Assembly: GCA_037143175.1 (NCBI GenBank)
Contig: JBAWZF010000020.1
Location: 1-47,106 of the forward strand
Length of the DNA: 47,106 nucleotides
Direction: 5' to 3'
Source of the DNA: a bacterium
Lineage (GTDB): Bacteria; Verrucomicrobiota; Kiritimatiellia; CAIKKV01; CAITUY01
In this document: piece by piece, positions 8,068 through 17,065 of the stretch
Position numbering within the stretch: the first letter of the stretch is position 1
Layout of the letters: the number at the start of each line of letters is the position of its first letter
Position numbers and translations under genes: made by a program
The notes under the pieces: generated by a model
Database searches by the model: none
Told to the model about the DNA's origin: nothing
The model's input: only the letters and a program-made list of their open reading frames with translations

Positions 8068-9101
8068 CGAAGCCAGTAAGACTTGCGGTGGTGGGGTGTG
8101 GCTATTGGGGTCCAAATCTGATTCGAAACTTCAGGAGCTTGCCGGATTGTCAATTATCAGATTTGTGTGACGTGAACACGGGTCGCTTAAACCATCTGAA
8201 GTCGTTGTATCCGGATATTACGACGCATGTCTCGTTTGAAGATATGCTGAAGAGCAGGGAGTTGGATGCAATTGTCATAGCGACCCCCGTGCATCTCCAT
8301 CACAAACTGGCCATGATGAGCCTTAATGCCGGAAAGCATGTCATGATTGAGAAGCCGATGGCGAGTTCAGTCACGCAGTGCGATGAAATGGCCGGTGCTG
8401 CTAGGAAAATGAAAGTAACCTTGATGATTGGGCATACCTTTCTCTATTCGCCGCATGTCAGAAAAATAAGCGAGATCGTCAAGTCCGGGGATATCGGGGA
8501 TATCCTCTATATTAGTTCCCGGCGATTGAACCTCGGTTTGTTTCAGAAAGATATAAATGTCATGTGGGACTTGGCGCCTCATGACATCTCGATTATTCAA
8601 TACCTGATGGGGGAGATGCCCAATACCGTCAATTGCCAGGGGAATGCGCATGTGACAAAGGGGATTGAAGACATCGGAAATATGACGCTGATGTTCGCGA
8701 GTGGTCGATATGCCACAGTTCAAGCCAGCTGGCTTGATCCAAGAAAAGTACGCGAAATGACGATCGTGGGGTCGAAGCGAATGATTGTGTACGATGATCT
8801 TGAGCCTTTACATAAGATTACAATATATGACCAGAGGGTGGAAAAGCCGCCGCATTATGATTCGTTCGCCGAGTTCCAATATGCCTACCATTACGGTGAT
8901 ATTTATAGTCCATATGTAAAGCAGGATGAGCCGTTGAAAGTTGAATGTCGGCATTTTCTGGATTGTATACGGTCAGGTGATACCCCAATAACCTCAGCGC
9001 ATCAGGCAACAGGGGTAGTCAGAATTCTGGAAGCGGCGTCTGCTTCGCTGCAAAAAGACGGAGCACGAATTTCAATCGATAATCAGGCTTTGCCAATTTA
9101 A
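8064..9101 (+). CDS. Gfo/Idh/MocA-family sugar dehydrogenase, WlbA/WbpB-like
   Basis: A 345-residue NAD(P)-dependent oxidoreductase. The Rossmann motif GCGYWGPN starts at residue 11, and the MocA hallmark EKPMA at 96-100 supplies the catalytic lysine region. WDLAPHDISIIQYL is typical of the C-terminal domain. It forms an ATGA overlap with the sugar transferase gene. It is followed directly by a hexapeptide N-acetyltransferase and a DegT aminotransferase, the order expected for WlbA-WlbB-WlbC (WbpB-D-E). That set oxidises C3 of a UDP-GlcNAc(A) sugar, transaminates it and acetylates it to a 2,3-diacetamido sugar. The UDP-GlcNAc 6-dehydrogenase (WbpA) is not in the window, so the exact product, acid or not, is uncertain. 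Confidence 0.85.
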   Translation: MTKPVRLAVVGCGYWGPNLIRNFRSLPDCQLSDLCDVNTGRLNHLKSLYPDITTHVSFEDMLKSRELDAIVIATPVHLHHKLAMMSLNAGKHVMIEKPMASSVTQCDEMAGAARKMKVTLMIGHTFLYSPHVRKISEIVKSGDIGDILYISSRRLNLGLFQKDINVMWDLAPHDISIIQYLMGEMPNTVNCQGNAHVTKGIEDIGNMTLMFASGRYATVQASWLDPRKVREMTIVGSKRMIVYDDLEPLHKITIYDQRVEKPPHYDSFAEFQYAYHYGDIYSPYVKQDEPLKVECRHFLDCIRSGDTPITSAHQATGVVRILEAASASLQKDGARISIDNQALPI

Positions 9102-9125
9102 AAATAAGAAAGGAGTGGCCGTTGT

Positions 9126-9620
9126 ATGATTCCCTCGTATCAAAAAAATATTGCGCCCAATGTGAAACTGGGTGAACGCGTTAAAATCTTTGATTTTGCA
9201 AACCTTTACGGATGCGTTATCGGTGATGATACAAAAGTGGGGACTTTCGTTGAAATTCAAAAGGGCGCTAACATTGGTTGCCGTTGCAAAATATCCAGCC
9301 ATACCTTCATCTGTGAAGGGGTTACTATCGAGGACGATGTGTTTGTGGGGCATAATGTAACGTTTATCAATGATCGTTTCCCGCGGGCCACCAATGAGGA
9401 TGGGCAACTCCAGACTGAACAAGATTGGAAGTGCGAGACGACCTTGATTAGAAAAGGGGCGTCTATTGGATCAAGTGTAACGGTGCTATGTGGCGTTACC
9501 ATCGGGGAGCGAGCCATTATCGGCGCAGGTAGTGTGGTGACCAAGAATGTTCCGCCGGACACGATTGTGGCTGGGAACCCTGCGCGAATGATCAGAAAAC
9601 TGAAGGAGAACGCCGCGTGA
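9126..9620 (+). CDS. Hexapeptide-repeat sugar N-acetyltransferase, WlbB/WbpD-like
   Basis: A 164-residue left-handed beta-helix acyltransferase. Hexapeptide repeats run through most of the protein ([50 protein letters not shown]). The signature [15 protein letters not shown] and the closing [12 protein letters not shown] are characteristic of WbpD/WlbB enzymes, which acetylate the 3-amino group of a UDP-2-acetamido-3-amino sugar using acetyl-CoA. AAAGGAG lies 9 bases before the start. The stop overlaps the GTG start of the aminotransferase (GTGA), which supports translational coupling. Confidence 0.88.
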   Translation: MIPSYQKNIAPNVKLGERVKIFDFANLYGCVIGDDTKVGTFVEIQKGANIGCRCKISSHTFICEGVTIEDDVFVGHNVTFINDRFPRATNEDGQLQTEQDWKCETTLIRKGASIGSSVTVLCGVTIGERAIIGAGSVVTKNVPPDTIVAGNPARMIRKLKENAA

Positions 9621-10732
9621 AAGTCCCATTCTTAGACCTCAAAGCCCAGTACAATACGATTCGCGAAGAAATTCATACCGCAATACAGGAAGTCCTTGAA
9701 AGTTCAGCGTTTGCCGGCGGGCCGTTCGTTGCCAAATTTGAAGAGCAGTTTGCGGCTTTTTGCGGCGCGAAATATGCAGTTGGAGTGGGGAATGGAACTG
9801 ATGCGCTCTGGTTAGTGATGCTGGCTCAGGGCATCGGGCCGGGTGACGAGGTCGTTACCGTTCCCAATACCTTTATTGCGACTGCAGAAGCCATAAGTAT
9901 ATGTGGGGCCAAGCCGGTATTCGTCGATGTAGACGCCGGGACGTATACGATGGATCCGGCGCGACTGAAGCAGGCGATTACCTCGCGAACCAAGGCGATA
10001 ATCCCGGTGCATCTGTTTGGGCAGACAGCCGATATGGATCCCATATTGGAAATCGCGCGTCAGCACGGATTGCTGGTGATTGAAGATGCGTGCCAGGCGC
10101 ATGGGGCTCAATACAAAGGGCGGATGGCGGGTTCGATAGGCGTTGCGGGATGCTTTAGCTTCTATCCGGGCAAGAATTTAGGAGCATACGGTGAAGCGGG
10201 TGCAGTTGTTACCAATGATGCGGAACTTGCTGGAAAAATCAAAATTTTGCGGGAGCATGGTCAGCCGAAGAAGTATATTCATACAGTTATCGGGTGGAAT
10301 GCGCGTATGGACGGAATTCAAGGCGCCATCCTGAGTGTGAAGCTGAAATATCTGTCAGCTGCGAATGACGCAAGACGCTCAAATGCTCGGCTCTACAACG
10401 AATTGCTGGCCGGGGAGCGTTTGGTTGTATTGCCTGTTGAGGCCTCCTATGCGAAGCATGTGTACCATCTCTATGTAATACAGACCAACAAGCGGGAAGA
10501 ACTTATTCAGCTTCTAGGGGCAAAGGGAATTGCCTGTGGAATTCATTACCCGGTGCCGTTGCATTTACAGGAAGCATACTCCTCATTGAAGTTATCCAAG
10601 GGCGCCTTCCTGGTGGCAGAGGGAAGTGTCCAGCAATTTATCTCGCTACCCATGTTTCCCGAGTTGACCCATGAGCAGATCGCCTATGTTTGTAAAGAAC
10701 TTAGGGCTGCGGTGAAAAATCTGGATCATTAA
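9617..10732 (+). CDS. DegT/DnrJ/EryC1/StrS-family sugar aminotransferase, WlbC/WbpE-like
   Basis: A 371-residue PLP-dependent aminotransferase using a GTG start that overlaps the previous stop. It has the family features [10 protein letters not shown] at the N terminus, GNGTDAL for phosphate binding, EDACQAHGA with Asp157, and [15 protein letters not shown] with the Schiff-base Lys186. Length is typical. In the Wlb/Wbp pathway it converts the C3-keto sugar to the 3-amino sugar with glutamate as donor, between the dehydrogenase and acetyltransferase encoded just upstream. A role in a different amino sugar, such as a 4-amino sugar, cannot be excluded from sequence, but the neighbours favour the 3-amino sugar. 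Confidence 0.9.
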   Translation: MKVPFLDLKAQYNTIREEIHTAIQEVLESSAFAGGPFVAKFEEQFAAFCGAKYAVGVGNGTDALWLVMLAQGIGPGDEVVTVPNTFIATAEAISICGAKPVFVDVDAGTYTMDPARLKQAITSRTKAIIPVHLFGQTADMDPILEIARQHGLLVIEDACQAHGAQYKGRMAGSIGVAGCFSFYPGKNLGAYGEAGAVVTNDAELAGKIKILREHGQPKKYIHTVIGWNARMDGIQGAILSVKLKYLSAANDARRSNARLYNELLAGERLVVLPVEASYAKHVYHLYVIQTNKREELIQLLGAKGIACGIHYPVPLHLQEAYSSLKLSKGAFLVAEGSVQQFISLPMFPELTHEQIAYVCKELRAAVKNLDH

Positions 10733-10820
10733 TGGCCGCATAGGGCCTTTCTTTGGATGGCGAACCTTGTGTGAGCCGTGTCACGGTGGGGTGCCATAAT
10801 AGTCATTAAACGGTGGTCAT

Positions 10821-11855
10821 GTGCATCTTCAAGCAGTCAATCCGTTCGATTACGCTGATTGGAACAAGCGAATTGAATCACTTGGGAGCAGCTCGTTCTT
10901 TAACTCCATTGAGTGGGCTCGCGTTCTTTCTGAGTCTTACGGGTATGAGCCGTGTTATGTGGTTGGCATTGAAGGTGAAAGATTTGTGAGTCTCCTGCCT
11001 TTGATGCATATCAGCAGTTGGTTGACAGGGAAACGGGGTGTAGCGCTTCCGTTTTCAGATAACTGTGAGATTATCGGATTAAATCAGACTGTCGAGGAAA
11101 ACGTCTTAAAATTTCTAAAGGCGTTGGGACAACAGAAAAAATGGCGGTCATTTGAGGTGCGAAATGGAAAATGTTTTGATCCCTCTGTCCCGTCAGCTTC
11201 GACATATTATTATCATGCCCTTGATTTGACTCTGGGCGTTGAGGCCTTGTTCGGGCAGATAGAGGGAACGGTGCGTACGGCGATCCGGAAGGCGGTCAAG
11301 AACGGTGTTGAGGTTGCCATCTCTGCAACATTGGAGTCGGTTCGTCTTTTCTATCATATGCATTGCGAAACCCGGCGGCGGCATGGATTGCCTCCTCAGC
11401 CGTTTGCCTTCTTTAAGAATCTGTATCAGCATGTGCTTTCAAATGGAATGGGGTTTGTGGGAATCGCCCGCCATCAGGGAGTGGCTATTGCGGCCTCAAT
11501 CTTTTGCCATTTTGAGGGGCATGCCGTTTTTAAGTATGGAGCTTCAGACCTTCGATTGCAGGAATACCGGGGAAGCACGATGGTCATGTGGGAAGCAATT
11601 CAGTGGTATGTTCAACAAGGCTATAAGCACCTGTCGCTGGGTAGGACATTAGAGACTAATTCAGGCTTGCGACGGTTCAAACTTGGGTGGGGTGCATGTG
11701 AGACCAGGATTCATTACGTTAAGTATGATCTAAGGCACCAACAATTCATTTCCTGTGCGAAGGATAGCGTGGAGTCCGGATTTGGGGTGGTGAAAATCAT
11801 GCCTCTATTTTTGAATCGTCTGGCAGGTAATATTCTATACCGTCACATGGGGTGA
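10821..11855 (+). CDS. FemAB/GNAT-like protein, PEP-CTERM system-associated
   Basis: A 344-residue protein of the FemAB-related acyltransferase group found in exosortase EPS loci. It has paired GNAT-like domains. Recognisable segments are SSFFNSIEWARVLSESYGYEP, SSWLTGKRGVALPFSDNCE, VRTAIRKAVKNGVEV and the C-terminal QWYVQQGYKHLSLGRTLETN. FemAB relatives move aminoacyl groups from tRNA to peptidoglycan precursors; what this branch acylates is unknown. The start is a GTG at 10821 with a poor ribosome site, after an 88-base gap. A paralogue with the same layout lies at 41875 (WLTGKR and FGRTSPHNR equivalents). Confidence 0.75.
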   Translation: MHLQAVNPFDYADWNKRIESLGSSSFFNSIEWARVLSESYGYEPCYVVGIEGERFVSLLPLMHISSWLTGKRGVALPFSDNCEIIGLNQTVEENVLKFLKALGQQKKWRSFEVRNGKCFDPSVPSASTYYYHALDLTLGVEALFGQIEGTVRTAIRKAVKNGVEVAISATLESVRLFYHMHCETRRRHGLPPQPFAFFKNLYQHVLSNGMGFVGIARHQGVAIAASIFCHFEGHAVFKYGASDLRLQEYRGSTMVMWEAIQWYVQQGYKHLSLGRTLETNSGLRRFKLGWGACETRIHYVKYDLRHQQFISCAKDSVESGFGVVKIMPLFLNRLAGNILYRHMG

Positions 11856-11901
11856 TGAAATGTGTGTAGCAGGGGGACTATCATGAAGAAAGAGGAAACA
11901 T

Positions 11902-14088
11902 ATGTCTGATCAGTCAAAAGCCTCCGCTTCCGATGCCCTTTGCATTGGCGATATATATTATCTACTTTTCCGGCATAAGGGCAAAATTTTGGCATTTATC
12001 ATGTTGGGGGTGATTGCCGCGGCTGCTGTTTTCGTTTTGACCCCCCCCGTTTACAGGTCGGAGGCCTCTCTCCTTGTCAGGTATGTGACCGATACAACCG
12101 TCTTGGATTCAGCCTCCATGGGCGAGAGAATCACGTCGCCAGCACGTGGAGGTGAGAATGTGATCAATTCAGAAATCGAGATTCTGTTGAGTCACGACTT
12201 AGTGGAGAAAGTTTTGGATGATATGGGATTCTCCCAATTTATGCCCACCAAGACAAACCGTTTTGATCGAGCGCGTACAGCTTCGAAAATCAGGTCTCGA
12301 TTGAGTATTGAGGTGCCGAAGAGCAGTAACATCATCAACATTTCATTCGATGGTCCGGATCCGTCAACTTCTCAAGAATTTCTTAAGCGGTTGACCGAGG
12401 CGTATCTCCAGAAGCATATTGAGATTCATCGAGCCGCGGGTGCCTATGAGTTTTTGTCAGAACAAACGGATCAACTTCGCGCGCGGCTCTCAGAAACAGA
12501 GGAAGAGCTAAGGAAACTAAAATATTCAGAAGGAGTTGTATCCGTGGAGGATACAAAAAAAAGCATTTCTCATAGGATGGAGGAATTAACCAGGCAGCTA
12601 GGCGAACTGGAATCTTCTTCAGCGGCTGCAAAGGCGCGTGTTGAGGTCATGGGGTCAGTTAGGCCCAATACGGGTCCCGGCCAGACGTCCATTGTATGGG
12701 TAACCACGACCAATAATGTGACAGCAAGATCATTGGAGACTAAACTTCAGCGCGAGCGCCAGCGTGAGAGTGAGCTCCTTTCTGTTTATACTGCTGACAG
12801 CATTCCTGTGAAGAGTCTTCGCGAACAGATCGCGGAGACGGAGCGGCAATTGTCTGGAGAAGCCCCCTCCCCAGTGACCAATAGTATGATGTCAGGTGTG
12901 TCGGCGCCCGAAGATAGGTCTTCATTGATAGAAGCGCAAGCCAACATGGCCGAGCTACAGGCTAGAATCGCGGTTCATAAGGACATTCTCGTGCGCACAG
13001 TTGATGAGGCCAGGCGGATTGATGCGGTTGAAAGCAAAATCGTACAATTGGAGAGAAGCAAGGAACTTCGAGAGGCAAACTATAAATATTTCTGTCAAAG
13101 TCTGGAGCATGCGCGTATCGATGAGGCTCTTAACTCTGGCAGGATTTCGAATATTGGCATAGTTCAGCCAGCCACTTTGCCATCAGAAAAACTACGCGTG
13201 AAACTTCCTCAAAATATGGCCATAGCGCTTTTTCTGGGGATAATGGGGGGATTAAGTTTGGCGGTTTTCAAGGAATATTTTCTCGATCAGACACTTCGCA
13301 AGCCCGCCGAGGTGAAAGCAGCATTGCGTGTTCCGCTGCTGATGACTATGCCTTGGGCGAAGGAGGCGCTCCAGTTTATTCGAGTTGGCCAAAGGGGGGC
13401 ATTAGAATTGCCGTCTGCCCGCGAGCGGGATAGAGTGGCACATGATCATTCTGAACCCGCGGGACAGATTGGGTTAAACGATTACTTTGAGGTTCTGCGT
13501 GAACGCTTGATGACGGAGATCGGAATTGTGCCGTCTGTGCCATGTGTGCTAGGTGTTACCAGTTGTGCCCGAGGTGCGGGGGTGAGTACTGTGGCAGCTG
13601 GACTTGCCTTGGCATTTGCCCGTAGCGGGGATCATCGCGTGGTTCTAGTCAATGGGGATTCCGATACCATGGTCCCGCAGATATTCGGGGTGAATCCCGT
13701 AACAGGGCTTACGGAAATGTTGGCCGATGCGGAGGGCAATACGGCAGTGACTCAGCACAACCACTATGTAGTGCCCTCCCGTGATACGGTTTCGCCCTTT
13801 TCATCATCCGGTTCCGCTGCTCATTTTGGCGGGTTGATTCAATATCTTCGCAACAGTCAGGCGGGCTTTGTCATTGTAGATTTACCTCCGGTGAGTGAGA
13901 CGAGTCTAACGCTGAGAGTCGGGCGGATGTTGGACGGTGTCGTTATGGTGATTGCCGCAGAGAAAGTGAACCGCCACGTGGCCGAGCATGTGAAGGAATT
14001 ACTGGTGCGTTCTGATGCGAAGATTATTGGCGCGATCCTCAATATGCAGCGCCAATATGTTCCTGAATGGGTGTGCCCCATGTGTTAA
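11902..14088 (+). CDS. Wzz-type chain-length determinant fused to a degenerate BY-kinase domain
   Basis: A 728-residue inner-membrane protein. The first membrane helix is at about residues 30-52, followed by the Wzz motif TPPVYRSEASLLV. A long coiled-coil periplasmic region with a GNVR-like segment covers roughly 70-430, and the second helix is at about 436-458. The cytoplasmic part (about 540-728) has a CpsD/Wzc-like ATPase fold: VLGVTSCARGAGVST, then VVLVNGDSD and FVIVDLPPV. The Walker A lysine is replaced by Val561 (GAGVST instead of GxGKST). There is also no tyrosine-rich tail, since the end is QYVPEWVCPMC. I infer a chain-length regulator whose kinase half has probably lost catalysis but kept the fold. 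Confidence 0.88.
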   Translation: MSDQSKASASDALCIGDIYYLLFRHKGKILAFIMLGVIAAAAVFVLTPPVYRSEASLLVRYVTDTTVLDSASMGERITSPARGGENVINSEIEILLSHDLVEKVLDDMGFSQFMPTKTNRFDRARTASKIRSRLSIEVPKSSNIINISFDGPDPSTSQEFLKRLTEAYLQKHIEIHRAAGAYEFLSEQTDQLRARLSETEEELRKLKYSEGVVSVEDTKKSISHRMEELTRQLGELESSSAAAKARVEVMGSVRPNTGPGQTSIVWVTTTNNVTARSLETKLQRERQRESELLSVYTADSIPVKSLREQIAETERQLSGEAPSPVTNSMMSGVSAPEDRSSLIEAQANMAELQARIAVHKDILVRTVDEARRIDAVESKIVQLERSKELREANYKYFCQSLEHARIDEALNSGRISNIGIVQPATLPSEKLRVKLPQNMAIALFLGIMGGLSLAVFKEYFLDQTLRKPAEVKAALRVPLLMTMPWAKEALQFIRVGQRGALELPSARERDRVAHDHSEPAGQIGLNDYFEVLRERLMTEIGIVPSVPCVLGVTSCARGAGVSTVAAGLALAFARSGDHRVVLVNGDSDTMVPQIFGVNPVTGLTEMLADAEGNTAVTQHNHYVVPSRDTVSPFSSSGSAAHFGGLIQYLRNSQAGFVIVDLPPVSETSLTLRVGRMLDGVVMVIAAEKVNRHVAEHVKELLVRSDAKIIGAILNMQRQYVPEWVCPMC

Positions 14089-14102
14089 GTGATTCTGGCA
14101 GT

Positions 14103-16217
14103 ATGAGATCCCCCCAATCCATAGGCTCATTGCGTTTCCGCTACGGCATAAAGTCATTGCTTCCTCGAGGGGCAGTGGTGCGAATTCGCCAGGCGATTGC
14201 GCAACGTAAGTTGACTTCAGTTCAGGACGTTTGGCCTATCCTTGAGTCAGCCGGTGCCCCGCCTGCCGAGTGGACGGGTTGGCCGGAAGGAAGACAATTT
14301 GCTTTTGTCATAAGCCACGACGTAGACACACAACGTGGGTTGGATCGTTGCCTGCAACTGGCCGACTTGGAAGAACGTCTGGGCTTCAGGTCAGCTTTTT
14401 ATTTCGTTCCTACGGGCAGATACGAGGTCTCAAAAGCGCTCCGCGACGAGTTGGTTTGCCGGGGCTTTGAAGTGGGTGTGCATGGTCTTTGCCATGATTG
14501 GCACACCTTTACAAGCTGCCGAGTCTTTGAGGAACGCGCGCCCCGCATTAATCAGTACCTCAAAGAATGGGGTGCGGTTGGATTCCGCGCACCATCGATG
14601 ATTCGTAATCTTGACTGGATTCGCGAATTGGATGTTGAATATGATGCTTCGACCTTTGACACGGACCCATTTGAGCCACAACCAGAGGGGATGGGTACTA
14701 TTTTCCCCTTTTGGGTTGACGGGCATGGTTCTCGGTCTGGTTACGTGGAATTGCCCTACACGCTCCCTCAAGATCATACCCTGTTTGTGCTGCTCAAGGC
14801 AGGAAGCTCTGATGTCTGGAAGCGCAAGCTGGACTGGATCGCTATAAAAGGCGGTATGGCGATGCTGGATACGCATCCCGATTACATGACATTCGATAGT
14901 GATCTACACGGAATAGACACCTATCCTGTCGACAGATATCAAGAGATTCTCGAGCATATTGTTACAAAATACAGTGGTCGGTGTTGGTCCGTGTTGCCAA
15001 GGGAAATGGCTAGGTTTTGGAAAAAATGCCCCAAACGAACTCGTCCCCATTCTAAGAAGAGAATATGTATGATGGCATACTCGTTCTACGACAATGATAA
15101 TCGTATCATGAGGTATGCGGAAGCATTGGCAGGGCGCGGTGACAGTGTCGACGTAATTACTCTACGCGGAGATGGAAGACCGCAACACGGAAATATTAAT
15201 GGCGTGAATGTGAATCGCATTCAGCGGCGCCTCCGCGATGAAAAGGGCCAGATATCCTATCTGTTTCGTATCATGCGTTTTTGGGTAAAGTCTTCGGTCG
15301 TATTGGCATGGAACCACTTGAAGTCTCCGTATGATCTAATCCATGTACACTCGGTTCCGGATTTTGAAGTTTTTGCCGCCTGGCTGCCAAAACTGATGGG
15401 AGCCAAAGTCATTCTGGATATTCACGACCTTGTCCCTGAGTTTTATGCTAGTAAATTTCAAGTAAAACACAAAACTTTGGTTTTCAGACTGCTGGTTTGG
15501 TTGGAGCGTGTTTCCGCCCGTTTTGCCGATCACGTTATTGCGGCAAATGATATTTGGTTTGGAACGCTGACATCTCGATCGGTTCCAGTGAAGAAGTGTT
15601 CTGTTTTCGTGAACTATCTTGATCTTAAGTTATTCTTTCGGCGGCCACGCACGCGTACTGATGACAAATTTATCATCGTCTACCCTGGAGGACTTCAATG
15701 GCATCAGGGGGTAGATGTTGCAATCAAAGCATTTGTGAGAATAATAGATCAAATCCCCAATGCTGAATTCCATGTCTATGGTGGCGGACCTGAAAAGGAA
15801 AACCTTAAACATCTCGTTGAAGAATTGAATTTGCAGAACCAGGTCATACTAAAAGGTGTTTATCCTCTTTTAGAAATTCCTGAAATCATGGCCAATGCCG
15901 ACTTGGGTGTAGTTCCAAAAAGGGCTGAATCTTTTGGAAACGAAGCATACAGTACGAAAATCCTTGAATATATGTCACAAGGAGTACCCGTGGTTGTTTC
16001 GAGAACGAAAATTGATACGCACTACTTTGATGATTCCGTAGTTCAGTTCTTTGATTCGGGGAATGCGCAGGAACTGGCTAATGCCGTCGTTTTGGTGGCT
16101 CAAGACGAGGGTGTGCGCAGCCGCCTCATTCAAAAAGGTTTCGAATATGTCAACAGGTACAGTTGGGATTTCAAAAAGAAGGAGTATCTCGATTTGGTTG
16201 ATACTCTGATTGGGTAG
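14103..16217 (+). CDS. Fusion of a NodB-like polysaccharide deacetylase and a family 4 glycosyltransferase
   Basis: About 704 residues from the ATG at 14103; an upstream ATG at 14067 would add 12 residues and overlap the Wzz gene by 22 bases, and neither has a clear ribosome site. Residues about 60-300 are a NodB-type deacetylase, with HDVD (His72, Asp73, Asp75), FRSAFYFVPTG, and HGLCH with metal ligands His127/His131. From about residue 317 a complete GT-B, GT4 enzyme begins (KKRICMMAYSFYDNDNRIMR). It includes DLIHVHSVPDFEVF, the nucleotide-sugar region IVYPGGLQWHQGVDVAIKAF and KILEYMSQGVPVVVS. Deacetylation and glycosyl transfer may thus act on the same lipid-linked sugar, although a NodB domain on the cytoplasmic side would be unusual. 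Confidence 0.87.
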   Translation: MRSPQSIGSLRFRYGIKSLLPRGAVVRIRQAIAQRKLTSVQDVWPILESAGAPPAEWTGWPEGRQFAFVISHDVDTQRGLDRCLQLADLEERLGFRSAFYFVPTGRYEVSKALRDELVCRGFEVGVHGLCHDWHTFTSCRVFEERAPRINQYLKEWGAVGFRAPSMIRNLDWIRELDVEYDASTFDTDPFEPQPEGMGTIFPFWVDGHGSRSGYVELPYTLPQDHTLFVLLKAGSSDVWKRKLDWIAIKGGMAMLDTHPDYMTFDSDLHGIDTYPVDRYQEILEHIVTKYSGRCWSVLPREMARFWKKCPKRTRPHSKKRICMMAYSFYDNDNRIMRYAEALAGRGDSVDVITLRGDGRPQHGNINGVNVNRIQRRLRDEKGQISYLFRIMRFWVKSSVVLAWNHLKSPYDLIHVHSVPDFEVFAAWLPKLMGAKVILDIHDLVPEFYASKFQVKHKTLVFRLLVWLERVSARFADHVIAANDIWFGTLTSRSVPVKKCSVFVNYLDLKLFFRRPRTRTDDKFIIVYPGGLQWHQGVDVAIKAFVRIIDQIPNAEFHVYGGGPEKENLKHLVEELNLQNQVILKGVYPLLEIPEIMANADLGVVPKRAESFGNEAYSTKILEYMSQGVPVVVSRTKIDTHYFDDSVVQFFDSGNAQELANAVVLVAQDEGVRSRLIQKGFEYVNRYSWDFKKKEYLDLVDTLIG

Positions 16218-16228
16218 GGGAAATAGGT

Positions 16229-17065
16229 GTGGAGGACGTTTTGCGTATCGACGGATTCATCTCTGTATATATTGTGCATTCCCTGCTCCGTCTGTTTGGG
16301 ACAGCAAGGGGAAAGACAATGCCTATTCTGATGTACCATAGTGTGTCGGAAAATAATTACTCTGCTGCTCATCCCTATTATGAAACTAATACAACCCCTG
16401 CGCAGTTTTGTGAGCAGATCCGGTGGCTGCGAAAGGCTGGTTTTCGATCTGTGCCGCTCAGTGAGGTCGCGACGGGCGAAGCGCGGGACAGAGGCGTTGC
16501 GATCACGTTTGACGATGGATACCGCGACATTCTAACCTCAGCGTGGCCGGTTCTGAGGGAACACGGATTTTCCGCAACGGTTTTTCTTGCAACCGATTTT
16601 GTAGGTTCATCCTTTAAGGGAAGATCCTGCCTTTCTTGGGACGAGATCCGTGAGGCCAGACGCGAGGGTATCGTATTCGGTTCGCACACGGCAAGTCATG
16701 CCGAATTGATAAGTATGAGCGATGCAGCGGTCGAGTATGAATGGAGTACATCGAAGGAACGGATCGAACAGGAACTCGGCGAGAAGGTTGATTTATTTTC
16801 GTACCCATATGCGTTTCCCGAGGCAAACCCTGCCTTTGTACACCGATTACGGCACATTCTTGATAAGATGGGCTATGTGAGTGGCGTAACGACAAGCGTT
16901 GGCAGCAGGCGGCGACATGCGGATAGTTTCTTTCTTCCACGACTACCCATTAATACATTCGATGAGGAGCGTTTGTTCCTCGCAAAATTGGAGGGAGCCT
17001 ACGATTGGCTTCATATTCCTCAAGTTCTGTGTAAGCAAGTGAAACGTTGCTGTAGATTATCATGA
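16229..17065 (+). CDS. Polysaccharide deacetylase (NodB domain, CE4-like)
   Basis: A 278-residue protein with a GTG start 11 bases after the fusion gene. The NodB core is complete: PILMYHSVS, AITFDDGYRD with Asp95/Asp96, GSHTASHAEL with His153/His157 as metal ligands, and FSYPYAFPE. Near the N terminus a short hydrophobic stretch (ISVYIVHSLLRLFG) could be an anchor, but no clear signal peptide is seen. It probably removes N- or O-acetyl groups from the EPS repeat. It overlaps the next GT2 gene by 4 bases. It is the second of three NodB-like proteins in the locus. Confidence 0.88.
   Translation: MEDVLRIDGFISVYIVHSLLRLFGTARGKTMPILMYHSVSENNYSAAHPYYETNTTPAQFCEQIRWLRKAGFRSVPLSEVATGEARDRGVAITFDDGYRDILTSAWPVLREHGFSATVFLATDFVGSSFKGRSCLSWDEIREARREGIVFGSHTASHAELISMSDAAVEYEWSTSKERIEQELGEKVDLFSYPYAFPEANPAFVHRLRHILDKMGYVSGVTTSVGSRRRHADSFFLPRLPINTFDEERLFLAKLEGAYDWLHIPQVLCKQVKRCCRLS

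Noticed and set aside
10733-10820. Terminator or promoter in the gap after the aminotransferase
   Set aside because: GGCC-N6-GGCC followed by TTTCTTT and CCGTG-T-CACGG are present, but the stems are too short to call.
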